DNA of 17,734 nucleotides, from contig DASYMP010000167.1 of the NCBI GenBank assembly GCA_036009005.1, forward strand, positions 1 through 17,734, in the 5' to 3' direction. The stretch is from JACVRW01 sp036009005 (GTDB lineage: Bacteria > Actinomycetota > Thermoleophilia > Solirubrobacterales > Thermoleophilaceae). The translations under genes were made by a program, and so were the position numbers. Below, piece by piece: positions 6,134 to 15,128 of the stretch. Below the pieces are notes generated by a model. That model was not told where the DNA came from and did not search any database. It saw only the letters and a program-made list of their open reading frames with translations. The stretch's first letter is position 1. Every line of letters starts with the position of its first letter.

Positions 6134-8163
6134 CCAGCACCGCCGAGAGCACCGTCGAGCTTTCCGTCAACACGATCAGGACGCTCTCGATGGACGCCGT
6201 CGAGAAGGCGAAGTCGGGTCATCCGGGCGCGCCGATGGCCCTCGCGCCGCTCGCCTTCACGCTCTACACGCGCGTCATGAAGCACAGCCCGGACAACCCC
6301 GACTGGCTCGACCGGGACCGCTTCGTCCTGTCCGCGGGACACGCGTCGATGCTGCTCTACTCGACGCTCTACCTCGCGGGCTACGGGATCACGCTCGAAG
6401 ATCTCGAGAACTTCCGGCAGCTCCACAGCCCGACCGCCGGGCATCCCGAGTACCAGTACCACGACGCCCCGGGCATCGAGGCCACCACCGGCCCGCTCGG
6501 GCAGGGTCTCGCCATGGCGGTCGGCATGGCGCTGGGCGAGCGCATGCTCGCCGCCCGCTTCAACACGGGCGACCACGAGCTGATCGACCACCACACCTTC
6601 GCGATCGCGAGCGACGGCGACATCCAGGAGGGCGTGGCCTCCGAGGCCTGCTCGCTCGCGGGGCACCTCGGCCTCGGCAGGCTCACCGTCTTCTACGACA
6701 ACAACCACATCCAGCTCGCGGGCGAGACGAGGATGGCCTTCAGCGAGGACGTGGGCAAGCGCTTCGAGGCCTACGGCTGGCACGTGCAGGACGTGGGCGA
6801 GGACCTCTCTGTCGAGCGCCTCGAGAGCGCGGCCGAGGAGGCCAAGGGCGTGGAGGACCGGCCCTCGCTCGTGATCGTGCGCTCGCACATCGGCTACGGC
6901 TCGCCGAACAAGCAGGACACGAGCTCGGCCCACGGCTCTCCGCTGGGCGAGGACGAGGTCAAGGCCACGAAGGAGGCCTACGGCTGGCCGGCCGACAAGA
7001 CGTTCTACGTCCCCGACGAGGCGTTCGAGCCGTTCAAGGAGGCCGCCACGCGTGGCAGCGAGGCGGTGGAGGAGTGGGAGCGGAGGCTCGCGTCGTACCG
7101 CGAGTCGAACCCCGACGGCGCCGCGGAGCTCGACCTGATCATGAACGCGCGCCTGCCCGACGGCTGGGACGAGGGCGTGCCGACATTCGACCCGGACGAC
7201 GGCAATCTCGCGACCCGCAAGGCCTCGAACGAGGTGATCCAGTGGGCCGCGAAGCAGGTGCCGATCCTCATCTCCGGGTCGGCCGACCTGGAGCCGTCCA
7301 CGCTCACGGAGATCGACGACGGCGGCTCGGTCGCGGCCGGCGACTACAGCGGCCGCAACGTGCACTACGGCGTGCGCGAGCATGCGATGGGCGCGATCGT
7401 GAACGGGCTCGTCCTGCACGGATGGCGCGCGTTCGGCTCGACGTTCTTCAACTTCCTCGACTACATGAAGGGCGCGGTGCGGCTCGCGTCGCTGATGGAG
7501 ATCCCGTCGATCTGGGTCTTCACGCACGACTCGATCGGCCTGGGCGAGGACGGGCCCACGCACCAGCCCGTGGAGCAGCTCGCCACGCTGCGCGCGCAGC
7601 CGAACACCTACTGCGTGCGCCCCGGCGACGCGAACGAGACCGCGCTCGCCTGGCGCTTCGCGCTCGAGCAGACGGACACCCCGACGGCGCTGGTGCTCAC
7701 GCGCCAGGGCGTGCCCACCGTGAGCCGCGACGACATCCCCGACGACGCGATCCACCGCGGCGCCTACGTGCTGCGCGACTCGCCGTCCAAGGACGAGCCG
7801 GACCTGATCCTGATCGGCACGGGCTCGGAGACGCACATCTGCTCCGCCGCGGCCGAGCTGCTCGAGGAGGACGGCATCGCGACGCGCGTTGTGTCCGCGC
7901 CCTGCCTCGACCGCTTCGCCGAGCAGGACGAGGACTACAGGCACAGCGTGCTGCCGCCCGGCGTGCGCGCGCGTGTGTCGGTGGAGGCGGCTTCGCCGCT
8001 CGGCTGGAGCACCTGGGTCGGCGACGACGGCGAGGCGATCGGCATGACCAGCTTCGGGGCCTCGGCACCACAGCCGGACCTGTACGAGCACTTCGGCTTC
8101 ACGCCCGAGAAGGTCGCGGAGCGAGCCCGAGCGGTAGTGGAGCGCGTATCCGCGCGCACCTGA
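6130..8163 (+). CDS. tkt: Transketolase
   Basis: The 677-aa product is a full-length, single-chain transketolase. It has SGHPGAPMALAPLA with H31, LSAGHASMLLY with H71, TTGPLGQGLAMAVGMA (119-134), and the thiamine-diphosphate/metal motif SDGDIQEGVASEA followed by DNNHIQLAG (161-198). The pyrimidine domain has GVREHAMG with the catalytic glutamate E417, then FTHDSIGLGEDGPTHQPVEQ, and a C-terminal domain with LILIGTGSE. It moves two-carbon ketol units between xylulose-5-phosphate and ribose-5-phosphate or erythrose-4-phosphate in the cytoplasm, using ThDP and a divalent metal. The ATG overlaps the glucokinase stop (ATGA), so the two are likely translationally coupled. The next gene, a transaldolase fusion, completes the non-oxidative branch. 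Nothing looks truncated or unusual. Confidence 0.97.
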   Translation: MTSTAESTVELSVNTIRTLSMDAVEKAKSGHPGAPMALAPLAFTLYTRVMKHSPDNPDWLDRDRFVLSAGHASMLLYSTLYLAGYGITLEDLENFRQLHSPTAGHPEYQYHDAPGIEATTGPLGQGLAMAVGMALGERMLAARFNTGDHELIDHHTFAIASDGDIQEGVASEACSLAGHLGLGRLTVFYDNNHIQLAGETRMAFSEDVGKRFEAYGWHVQDVGEDLSVERLESAAEEAKGVEDRPSLVIVRSHIGYGSPNKQDTSSAHGSPLGEDEVKATKEAYGWPADKTFYVPDEAFEPFKEAATRGSEAVEEWERRLASYRESNPDGAAELDLIMNARLPDGWDEGVPTFDPDDGNLATRKASNEVIQWAAKQVPILISGSADLEPSTLTEIDDGGSVAAGDYSGRNVHYGVREHAMGAIVNGLVLHGWRAFGSTFFNFLDYMKGAVRLASLMEIPSIWVFTHDSIGLGEDGPTHQPVEQLATLRAQPNTYCVRPGDANETALAWRFALEQTDTPTALVLTRQGVPTVSRDDIPDDAIHRGAYVLRDSPSKDEPDLILIGTGSETHICSAAAELLEEDGIATRVVSAPCLDRFAEQDEDYRHSVLPPGVRARVSVEAASPLGWSTWVGDDGEAIGMTSFGASAPQPDLYEHFGFTPEKVAERARAVVERVSART

Positions 8164-8169
8164 GAGGAG
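8163..8169 (+). promoter_or_regulatory. Strong Shine-Dalgarno for the tal-pgi fusion
   Basis: AGAGGAG lies 7 nt before ATG 8177, and its first base is the last base of the transketolase TGA. It is the clearest Shine-Dalgarno of the operon and sits at the largest internal gap (13 nt), where no start-stop overlap couples translation. Confidence 0.75.
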
Positions 8170-8176
8170 CGTCACG

Positions 8177-10906
8177 ATGAGCGTCGCAGCGCAGAACGAG
8201 AGGCTCGCGGCGCTGACCGCGGCCGGCACCAGCGTCTGGCTCGACCAGATTCGCCGCAGCCTGATCACGTGCGGCGAGCTCGAGCGGCTCGAACGCGAGC
8301 TGTCGCTCCGGGGGGTGACCTCGAACCCGGCGATCTTCGAGAAGGCGATCCTCGGCTCGACGGACTACGACGAGCAGATCGCTGAGCTGGCCGAGAAGGG
8401 CATGGCCGCACGTGAGATCTACGACGAGATCGCGATCCTCGACGTCCAGCTCGCCTGCGACGTGCTGCGGCCCGTCTGGGACGAGGCCGGCGGCGCGGAC
8501 GGATTCGTGTCGCTCGAGGTCGAGCCGGCCTTTGCTTTCGAGAGCGACAAGACCGTCGCTCAGGCGCGCGACTACTGGAACCGCGTCGACCGCCCGAACC
8601 TCATGGTCAAGATTCCCGGCACAGAGGAGGGCGTGCCCGCCATCGAGGAGACGATCGCCGCCGGGATCAACGTGAACGTGACGCTGCTGTTCTCGGTCGA
8701 GTCCTACGAGACGATCGCGGAGGCGTACATCCGCGGGATGGAGCGCCGCATGGAGGCGGGCGAGTCGCTCGACATCCATTCGGTCGCGAGCTTCTTCGTC
8801 TCGCGCGTGGACACCGAGGTGGACAAGCGGCTCGCGGAGCTCGGCCGCGAGGACCTGCGCGGCATCGCGGCCGTGGCGAACGCGCGCTCCGCCTACAAGC
8901 GCTTCGAGGAGCTGTTCCGCGGGCCCCGCTACGCCGCGCTGCTCGAGGCGGGCGCGCCTGTGCAGCGACCGCTGTGGGCGTCCACCGGCGTGAAGGACCC
9001 GCTCTATCCCGAGACGAAGTACGTGGACTCGCTCGTGGGCCCCGACACCGTGAACACGATGCCGATGCCCACGCTTCTCGCCTGCGCCGAGCAGCTCGAG
9101 GTGAGGGGCGCGACGGCCGGCGAGGACCCGACCGAGGACCTCGAGCGGCTCGCCGAGGCGGGGATCGACATGGGCGACGTGACGAAGACGCTCCTCCAGC
9201 AGGGCATCGACAAGTTCGTGGAGCCCTTCGACGACATGATCGGCGGCATCGAGCTCGCCCGCGAGGGCATCGTCACCGGCCGCCCCGGCACCATCAAGGC
9301 GGCGCTGCCTGATGAGCTCGAGCCGCCCGTGATCGAGCGCGTCCAGCGGGCCGAGGCCGAGGGCGTGGCCAAGCGCATCTGGGCGCACGACGAGTCGCTC
9401 TGGGGCGGTCCCGGCGTTGCGGAGATCGCGGACCGGCTCGGCTGGCTCACGATCAGCGAGAAGATGCTCGAGCACGCGGGCGAGCTCCAGCAGTTCGCCG
9501 AGACCGCGAAGGCGGACGGGCTCGAGCACGCCGTCCTGCTCGGCATGGGCGGATCGAGCCTCGGGCCCGAGGTGATCCGGCGCTCGTACGGACCGGTGCC
9601 GGGCGGGATGACGCTGCACGTGCTCGACTCCACCGATCCCGCCGCCGTGATGGCCACCGAGCGTGCCATCGACCTCGACAAGACGCTGTTCGTCGTCTCG
9701 TCGAAGTCGGGCGGCACGACGGAGACGCTCTCGCACATGCGCTACTTCTTCGAGCGCAGCGGCGGCGACGGCTCGCGCTTCTGCGCGGTCACCGACCCCG
9801 GCAGCCCGCTCGTGGAGCTTGGGCGCGAGCGCGGCTTCCGCAGGGTCTTCGAGAACGACCCGGACATCGGCGGGCGCTACTCGGTGCTCTCCTACTTCGG
9901 GCTCGTGCCGGCCGTGCTGGCGGGCGTGAACGTGGAGGCCATGCTGCGCCAGGCGCAGGTGGCGGAGCAGAACTGTGCGCAGTACGACTCGCCGCGCCCG
10001 GCGGAAGCCGCGGGCGGTGCCCGCGGCGCACCGATGGTTTCGAACTCCGGGCTCTGGCTCGGCTGCGTGATGGGCGAGCTGGCACAGCACGGGCGCGACA
10101 AGCTCACGTTCGTGGTCTCCGAGCCGATCTCGAGCTTCGGGCTCTGGATCGAGCAGCTGATCGCGGAGTCCACGGGCAAGGAGGGGAAGGGCATCCTCCC
10201 GGTGGCCGACGAGCCGCTCGGCGAGCCGGAGGTGTACGGCGACGACCGCGTCTTCGCCTACCTGCGCAACGAGGACGAGCCCGACGAGGAGCTCGACGAG
10301 AAGATCGAGGCGCTCGGGCGCGCGGGCCATCCCACGGCCACGCTCGGCGTGAGCGGCGGCGCGGCCGACCTGGGGCGGATCTTCTTCTTCGCGGAGTTCG
10401 CCACCGCCGTGGCCGGCTGGGCGCTCGGCATCAACCCATTCGACCAGCCGAACGTGCAGGAGGCGAAGGACAACACCGCCCGGATCCTCGAGAGCGGGTT
10501 GCCCGAGCTCGACTCCGGCTCGCTCGACGAGCTGCTCGCGGACGCGGCGCCGCCGCATTACATCGCGGTCACGGCGTTCGCACCGCCGTCGGATGAGCTC
10601 GACGCGGCCGTGACCGAGCTGCGCGAGCGGCTGCGCGACCGCACGCACTGCACCACGACGTTCGGCTACGGCCCGCGCTACCTCCACTCGACGGGGCAGT
10701 ACCACAAGGGCGGGCCGCCGAACGGGCTGTTCATCCAGCTCTACCAGCCGGCGAGCGAGGATCTGGAGATCCCAGAGGCGGGCTACTCGTTCGAGTACCT
10801 GAAGAACGCGCAGGCGCTCGGCGACATGCAGACCCTGCGCGAGCACGGCCTGCGCGTGGTCAGGATCGAGATCGATGGGCCGGAAGCGGTCAGGGGGTTG
10901 GTCTGA
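8177..10906 (+). CDS. tal-pgi: Bifunctional transaldolase / glucose-6-phosphate isomerase fusion
   Basis: The 909-aa product joins two enzymes. Residues 1-375 are transaldolase: GVTSNPAIFEKAI (46-58), the Schiff-base lysine K145 in NLMVKIPGT, INVNVTLLFS (164-173) and the DIHSVASFFVSRVD motif. Residues about 395-909 are phosphoglucose isomerase: GMGGSSLGPEV (456-466), the phosphate-binding SSKSGGTTET (508-517), DIGGRYSVLSYFG (563-575), E664 in QLIAESTGKEGKG aligned with the PGI catalytic glutamate, and INPFDQPNVQEAK (752-764) with K764. Transaldolase moves dihydroxyacetone units between sedoheptulose-7-phosphate and glyceraldehyde-3-phosphate; the isomerase returns fructose-6-phosphate to glucose-6-phosphate. 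One chain therefore recycles the product of the first step. The fusion is a known architecture in several phyla. Its TGA overlaps the gnd ATG by one base. Confidence 0.95.
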   Translation: MSVAAQNERLAALTAAGTSVWLDQIRRSLITCGELERLERELSLRGVTSNPAIFEKAILGSTDYDEQIAELAEKGMAAREIYDEIAILDVQLACDVLRPVWDEAGGADGFVSLEVEPAFAFESDKTVAQARDYWNRVDRPNLMVKIPGTEEGVPAIEETIAAGINVNVTLLFSVESYETIAEAYIRGMERRMEAGESLDIHSVASFFVSRVDTEVDKRLAELGREDLRGIAAVANARSAYKRFEELFRGPRYAALLEAGAPVQRPLWASTGVKDPLYPETKYVDSLVGPDTVNTMPMPTLLACAEQLEVRGATAGEDPTEDLERLAEAGIDMGDVTKTLLQQGIDKFVEPFDDMIGGIELAREGIVTGRPGTIKAALPDELEPPVIERVQRAEAEGVAKRIWAHDESLWGGPGVAEIADRLGWLTISEKMLEHAGELQQFAETAKADGLEHAVLLGMGGSSLGPEVIRRSYGPVPGGMTLHVLDSTDPAAVMATERAIDLDKTLFVVSSKSGGTTETLSHMRYFFERSGGDGSRFCAVTDPGSPLVELGRERGFRRVFENDPDIGGRYSVLSYFGLVPAVLAGVNVEAMLRQAQVAEQNCAQYDSPRPAEAAGGARGAPMVSNSGLWLGCVMGELAQHGRDKLTFVVSEPISSFGLWIEQLIAESTGKEGKGILPVADEPLGEPEVYGDDRVFAYLRNEDEPDEELDEKIEALGRAGHPTATLGVSGGAADLGRIFFFAEFATAVAGWALGINPFDQPNVQEAKDNTARILESGLPELDSGSLDELLADAAPPHYIAVTAFAPPSDELDAAVTELRERLRDRTHCTTTFGYGPRYLHSTGQYHKGGPPNGLFIQLYQPASEDLEIPEAGYSFEYLKNAQALGDMQTLREHGLRVVRIEIDGPEAVRGLV

Positions 10907-11859
10907 TGCAACTTGGGTTCATTGGCCTCGGGCGGATGGGCGGCAACATGGTCCACCGCATCCATCGCGACTCCGACCACGAATGTGTGGTCTTCGACTT
11001 CGACTCGGACGCCGTGGGCGCCGCGGAGGGCAACGGGGCGACTGGAGCGGGTTCGCTGGAGGAGCTCGTCTCGAAGCTCGAGGCGCCGCGCACGGTCTGG
11101 ATCATGGTCCCCGCCGGCGACCCGACGCAGAGCACGGTCGAACAGCTCGCGCAGCTGCTCGAGCAGGGCGACACGATCGTGGACGGCGGCAACTCGCGCT
11201 GGACCGACGACAAGCGCCGCCAGGAGGAGCTCGAGCCGCACGGCATCCACTACATGGACGTGGGCGTGAGCGGCGGCGTCTGGGGGCTCGAGGTGGGCTA
11301 CTGCATGATGGTCGGCGGTCCCGACGAGGCGGTGGAGCGGCTCGCGCCGGTGCTCGACGTGCTCGCGCCGGCGTCCACCGAGGAGCACGGCCCCGGCTGG
11401 GGGCACTTCGGCCCGACCGGCGCGGGCCACTACGTGAAGATGGTCCACAACGGGATCGAGTACGGGATGATGCAGGCGTACGCGGAGGGCTTCGCGCTGT
11501 TCGACTCGTGCGAGTACGAGCTCGACAACGCGAAGATCGCACACCTCTGGATGCAGGGCTCGGTCGTGCGCTCGTGGCTGTGCGAGCTCGCCGCGCGGGC
11601 GTTCGAGCAGGAGGGCAACGAGCTGGCTGCGATCGCCCCGTACGTGGAGGACTCGGGCGAGGGCCGCTGGACGATCGAGGACGCGATCGAGCGGCGCGTG
11701 CCCACCCCGGTGATCACCGCCTCGCTGTACGAGCGCTTCTCCTCGCGCGGCCAGGGCGAGTTCGCGGCGAAGGTCAACGCGGCGCTGCGCAACCAGTTCG
11801 GCGGCCACGCGGTGGTCGCAGCCGATCCGGCGGCGCAGAAAGAGCCGCACGCGGAGTAG
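10906..11859 (+). CDS. gnd: 6-phosphogluconate dehydrogenase (decarboxylating), short type
   Basis: The 317-aa product is of the short 6PGDH class (about 300 aa, against about 470 for the long class). It has the Rossmann motif GFIGLGRMGGNM (4-15), VDGGNSRW (92-99), the substrate motif DVGVSGGVWGLEVG (118-131) and the catalytic KMVHNGIEYGMMQAY, where K178, N182 and E185 match the family residues. It oxidises and decarboxylates 6-phosphogluconate to ribulose-5-phosphate. After the second beta-strand the sequence is VVFDFDSDAV: D31 stands where NADP-specific enzymes have Asn-Arg, which predicts NAD+ preference (inference). GGGGG lies upstream of ATG 10906, which overlaps the previous stop as TGATG. 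The next gene, zwf, begins 4 nt after the TAG. The C-terminal tail (about residues 300-317) is poorly conserved. Confidence 0.95.
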   Translation: MQLGFIGLGRMGGNMVHRIHRDSDHECVVFDFDSDAVGAAEGNGATGAGSLEELVSKLEAPRTVWIMVPAGDPTQSTVEQLAQLLEQGDTIVDGGNSRWTDDKRRQEELEPHGIHYMDVGVSGGVWGLEVGYCMMVGGPDEAVERLAPVLDVLAPASTEEHGPGWGHFGPTGAGHYVKMVHNGIEYGMMQAYAEGFALFDSCEYELDNAKIAHLWMQGSVVRSWLCELAARAFEQEGNELAAIAPYVEDSGEGRWTIEDAIERRVPTPVITASLYERFSSRGQGEFAAKVNAALRNQFGGHAVVAADPAAQKEPHAE

Positions 11860-11863
11860 CGCG

Positions 11864-13390
11864 GTGGCCGTCGCGGAGACCGACAGGGGGGAGCAGGAGA
11901 ACCCGCTCGTCGAGGGGCTCGAGCGGGTGCCGATCCACCCGACGACGCTCGTCATATTCGGCGGCACGGGCGACCTCGCGCACCGCAAGCTGCTCCCGGC
12001 GATCTACAACCTCGCCCACGAGGGCGCGCTGCCCGAGCGCTTCAACCTGATCGCGATCGCGCGCTCGGACATCCCGCACGACGACTACCGCGCGATGGCG
12101 CGCGAGTCGATCGAGAAGTACTCGCGGCGGCCGCCGGACGAGCAGGTGCTCGAGAAGCTGCTGGGGCAGGTGAGCTACGTGCCGGGCTCGTTCGACGACG
12201 ACTCGGTCTTCTCGCGGGTGAACGACCAGCTCGACAAGATCGACAAGGAGGCGGGCGTCGCCTTCAACCGCGTCTTCTACCTCTCGACCGCGCCGAGCTT
12301 CTTCGCGCTGATCGTCGAGAAGCTCGGCGAGCAGGGGCTCCACAAGCACGGCGAGGCCGAGGTGCGCGTGGTGATCGAGAAGCCGTTCGGCACCCGGCTC
12401 GACGAGGCCCAGAAGCTGAACAGGCAGGTGCTGTCGGTCCTCGACGAGTCGCAGGTCTACCGCATCGACCACTACCTCGGGAAGGAGACGGTCCAGAACG
12501 TGCTGGCGTTCCGCTTCGCCAACGGCATGTTCGAGCCGATCTGGAACCGCAACTTCATCGACTACGTGCAGATCACGGCGGCCGAGGACATCGGGATCGG
12601 GCGGCGCGCCGGCTACTACGACAGCGCCGGGGCGCTCCGCGACCTCGTGCAGAACCACATGCTCCAGCTGCTCAGCCTGCTCTGCATGGAGCCGCCGGTG
12701 ACCTTCGACGCCGACGAGGTTCGCGACGAGAAGGTCAAGGTGCTGCACGCGGTGGCGCCGCCACCTCCGGACGCGGTCGTGCGCGGCAGATACACGGCCG
12801 GCATGGCCGAGGGCAAGGAGGCGGTGGGCTACCTGGAGGAGGAGGGCGTGCCCGAGGACTCGCGCACGGAGACCTACGTGGCGCTCCGGCTCGAGGTGGA
12901 CAACTGGCGCTGGGCGGGCGTGCCGATCTACCTGCGCACCGGCAAGCGGCTGGCGCGCAAGGTCACCGAGATCGCGGTGACGCTGAAGCCCGTGCCGCAT
13001 CTTGCGTTCCAGGGCGCGGGCTCGGTGGGCGTGCAGCCGAACCAGGTGATCCTCACCGTGCAGCCGAACGAGGGCGTGTCGATCTCGCTGGGGGCGAAGA
13101 TCCCCGGCACGCGCATGCGGATCCGGCCGGTGAACATGGAGTTCCTCTACGGCACGTCGTTCCTCTCGCAGTCGCCCGAGGCCTACGAGCGGCTGATCAC
13201 GGACGCGATGCGCGGCGACCCGACGCTGTTCACGCGCAACGACGAGGTCGAGGCGCAGTGGCGGATCATCGACCCGATCCTCGAGAACTGGGAGAAGGAC
13301 GGCGAGCTCGCCGAGTACCCGGCCGGCTCGGCCGGGCCCGAGGAGGCCGACAGCATCATCGCGCCGGGACAGCGCTGGCGGGCCATCTGA
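11864..13390 (+). CDS. zwf: Glucose-6-phosphate 1-dehydrogenase
   Basis: The 508-aa product has the nucleotide-binding FGGTGDLAHRKLLPAIYNL (32-50), the active-site signature RIDHYLGKE (200-208) with H203 and K207, and H265 in RDLVQNHMLQLLSL at the position of the catalytic base. It also has IEKPFGT near residue 172 and NWRWAGVPIYLRTGKRL. It oxidises glucose-6-phosphate to 6-phosphogluconolactone. An AIARS sequence after the second strand carries an arginine consistent with NADP+ use. The start is GTG 11864 with GGAG 7 nt upstream, overlapping the end of gnd, and it gives a normal N-terminal extension before the Rossmann motif. It is followed by opcA at a TGATG overlap, as in other actinobacteria where OpcA is needed for G6PDH assembly or activity. 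Full length, no unusual residues seen. Confidence 0.97.
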   Translation: MAVAETDRGEQENPLVEGLERVPIHPTTLVIFGGTGDLAHRKLLPAIYNLAHEGALPERFNLIAIARSDIPHDDYRAMARESIEKYSRRPPDEQVLEKLLGQVSYVPGSFDDDSVFSRVNDQLDKIDKEAGVAFNRVFYLSTAPSFFALIVEKLGEQGLHKHGEAEVRVVIEKPFGTRLDEAQKLNRQVLSVLDESQVYRIDHYLGKETVQNVLAFRFANGMFEPIWNRNFIDYVQITAAEDIGIGRRAGYYDSAGALRDLVQNHMLQLLSLLCMEPPVTFDADEVRDEKVKVLHAVAPPPPDAVVRGRYTAGMAEGKEAVGYLEEEGVPEDSRTETYVALRLEVDNWRWAGVPIYLRTGKRLARKVTEIAVTLKPVPHLAFQGAGSVGVQPNQVILTVQPNEGVSISLGAKIPGTRMRIRPVNMEFLYGTSFLSQSPEAYERLITDAMRGDPTLFTRNDEVEAQWRIIDPILENWEKDGELAEYPAGSAGPEEADSIIAPGQRWRAI

Positions 13391-14472
13391 TGGCCGAGCC
13401 CGCTCAGGAGGCGCCCGACACGGGCGCGGTCTGGTCGGCGCAGGACACGACGCCCGGGGAGATCGAGGAGGCGCTCCGGCATCTGCTCCAGGAGCAGCAC
13501 GCCCGCGACGGCGCGGCCGCCCCGGCGCGCGTGCTGAACCTCGTCGTGGTGCTCGACCGCGACTGGCGCGGTGAGATCATGAACCGGCTCGAGCAGGTGG
13601 GCCGCTACCACGCGTCGCGCACGATCCTCTGCGCCGTCGAGCCGGGGCGGACGACGATCGACGCCTCGGTGGTCATGACGATGGAGGGCGATACGCGGCC
13701 GGGCGAGCTGATGCTCACGCGCGAGCGCGTGATGCTCACGGTGGGCGAGAAGCACCTGCCGCGGCTCGACACGATCGTCGACCCGGTCGTGGTGACCGAC
13801 CTTCCGACCGTGGTCTGGTCGCCGCACGGTCACGCGGAGGCCGTGGACGCGCTGCTGCAGCTCGCGCAGGTGGTGCTGATCGACTCGGTGAACGAGCCCG
13901 ATCCGGAATCGGCGCTGCGGCGCGCGAAGGAGCTGTCAGAGGGCGCCTACGTCGTGGACCTCGCCTGGTTGCGCACCACGCCCTGGCGCGAGCGGGTGGC
14001 GGCCACGTTCGACCCGCCTCGCTTCCGCGACGAGCTCCTCCACATCGACTCGGTGACCGTGCGCCATCGCCCACAGTCGGGCGTGGCGGGCCTGCTGTTC
14101 ATCGGCTGGCTCGCCTCGAGGCTGGGCTGGGGCAGTGGCTCACTGCTCGCCGCGCAGGGGGCCGTGCGAGGCACCGTCAAGGCGCACCGCCATGACGTGA
14201 CGCTCGCGCTCGAGCCGATGGCCGAGCAGGAGGTGCCGGGCCTCGCGGGCATCGAGATCGGCACGTCGTCCGGGATGTCGATCTCGCTGGACCGCGGCCC
14301 GGGAGGCCTCGTGGCCTCGCGCCGCGACCGCAAGGGCCGCGAGCAGAGCTGGACGGTGCTCGGCGCGTCGCGCGGCGAGGGCGGGATCCTCGGTGAGGGC
14401 ATCCGGCAGGCGCTGCTCCGCGACCCCACCTACCGCGGGGCGCTCGACTGCGGCGAGGCGCTGCTCCGGTGA
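13390..14472 (+). CDS. opcA: OpcA, glucose-6-phosphate dehydrogenase assembly/activator protein
   Basis: The 360-aa product has the OpcA pattern of actinobacteria and cyanobacteria: an N-terminal WSAQDTTPGEIEEALRHLL, then RVLNLVVVLDRDW (46-58), HASRTILCAVEP, VVVTDLPTVVWSPHG (about 136-151), a helical DSVNEPDPESALRRAKEL stretch and DLAWLRTTPWRERVAATFD. OpcA binds and activates, or helps to assemble, G6PDH and has no known catalytic activity. Position directly after zwf, with the ATG overlapping the zwf stop (TGATG), is the usual arrangement and confirms the call. A longer in-frame extension back to 13258 would overlap zwf and is not supported. Its stop overlaps the Pgl start (GTGA). OpcA is one of the better clues that the organism is an actinobacterium. 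Confidence 0.92.
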   Translation: MAEPAQEAPDTGAVWSAQDTTPGEIEEALRHLLQEQHARDGAAAPARVLNLVVVLDRDWRGEIMNRLEQVGRYHASRTILCAVEPGRTTIDASVVMTMEGDTRPGELMLTRERVMLTVGEKHLPRLDTIVDPVVVTDLPTVVWSPHGHAEAVDALLQLAQVVLIDSVNEPDPESALRRAKELSEGAYVVDLAWLRTTPWRERVAATFDPPRFRDELLHIDSVTVRHRPQSGVAGLLFIGWLASRLGWGSGSLLAAQGAVRGTVKAHRHDVTLALEPMAEQEVPGLAGIEIGTSSGMSISLDRGPGGLVASRRDRKGREQSWTVLGASRGEGGILGEGIRQALLRDPTYRGALDCGEALLR

Positions 14473-15128
14473 ACGCGGACATCCGAGTCCTCGACGATCC
14501 AGCGCAGGCGGCGGCCGAGCTGCTCGCGGGCGCGACCGGGCACATCGCGATCACGGGCGGCTCGACGCCACGCCGCGCCTACGAGCGAGCGGCCGAGCTG
14601 CGCGAGGACTGGTCGGGAGTGGACTTCTGGTTCACCGACGAGCGCTGCGTCCCGCCCGACCACGAGCACTCGAACTTCGGCATGGCCGAGCGCGCGCTCC
14701 TGTCGCGGGCCCGCGGCGCCACGGTCCACCGCATGCGCGGCGAGCTCGGCCCCGACGATGGCGCCTCCGCCTACGAGAACGAGCTCGGCGAGTTCGGCCC
14801 CGAGGCGCTCGACCTGACGCTGCTCGGCGTGGGACCCGACGCCCACATCTGCTCGCTCTTCCCCGGCGACGACGCGCTCGGGGAGCGCGAGCGGCGGGTG
14901 GTCGGGATCGAGACGCCCGGAATGGCGCCGCTCGTGTCCCGCGTCACTCTTACGCTCCCGGTCGTGAGCGCGAGCGCACGCGTCGTCTTCCTCGTGACCG
15001 GCGAGGACAAGGCCGAGGCCGTCCAGCGGGTCTTCGCGGGCCCTCCCGACCCGCGCGCGCCCGGCTCGCTCGTCGACGCCGCGGACGTCGTCGCGCTGCT
15101 CGACGCCGCGGCGGCGGCGCGGCTATGA
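14469..15128 (+). CDS. pgl: 6-phosphogluconolactonase
   Basis: The 219-aa product is a DevB/Pgl-type lactonase of the glucosamine-6-phosphate isomerase superfamily. It has ITGGSTPRRAYE (28-39), FWFTDERCVPPDHEHSNFGM (53-72) and LLGVGPDAHICSLFPGD (118-134) with H126, where relatives usually read EDGHTASLFPG, so the Gly before the histidine is Ala here. A later GEDKAEAV carries K181. It hydrolyses 6-phosphogluconolactone to 6-phosphogluconate between Zwf and Gnd. The GTG start overlaps the opcA stop (GTGA), and its own stop overlaps the GH15 ATG (ATGA). It is slightly shorter than many family members (about 230-260 aa), largely through short loops; nothing indicates truncation. A glucosamine-6-phosphate deaminase is unlikely given the gene order. 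Confidence 0.92.
   Translation: MNADIRVLDDPAQAAAELLAGATGHIAITGGSTPRRAYERAAELREDWSGVDFWFTDERCVPPDHEHSNFGMAERALLSRARGATVHRMRGELGPDDGASAYENELGEFGPEALDLTLLGVGPDAHICSLFPGDDALGERERRVVGIETPGMAPLVSRVTLTLPVVSASARVVFLVTGEDKAEAVQRVFAGPPDPRAPGSLVDAADVVALLDAAAAARL

Noticed and set aside
5875..8268. Long open frame on the minus strand (797 codons) opposite glk and tkt
   Set aside because: It is rich in Arg, Ala, Val and Leu with no recognisable domain, and lies antisense to two well-supported enzymes. High-GC genes commonly leave such frames open.
8099..10846. Very long minus-strand open frame (915 codons) opposite tal-pgi
   Set aside because: Low-complexity His/Arg/Glu/Leu-rich translation with no domain, fully antisense to a fusion enzyme with intact active sites.
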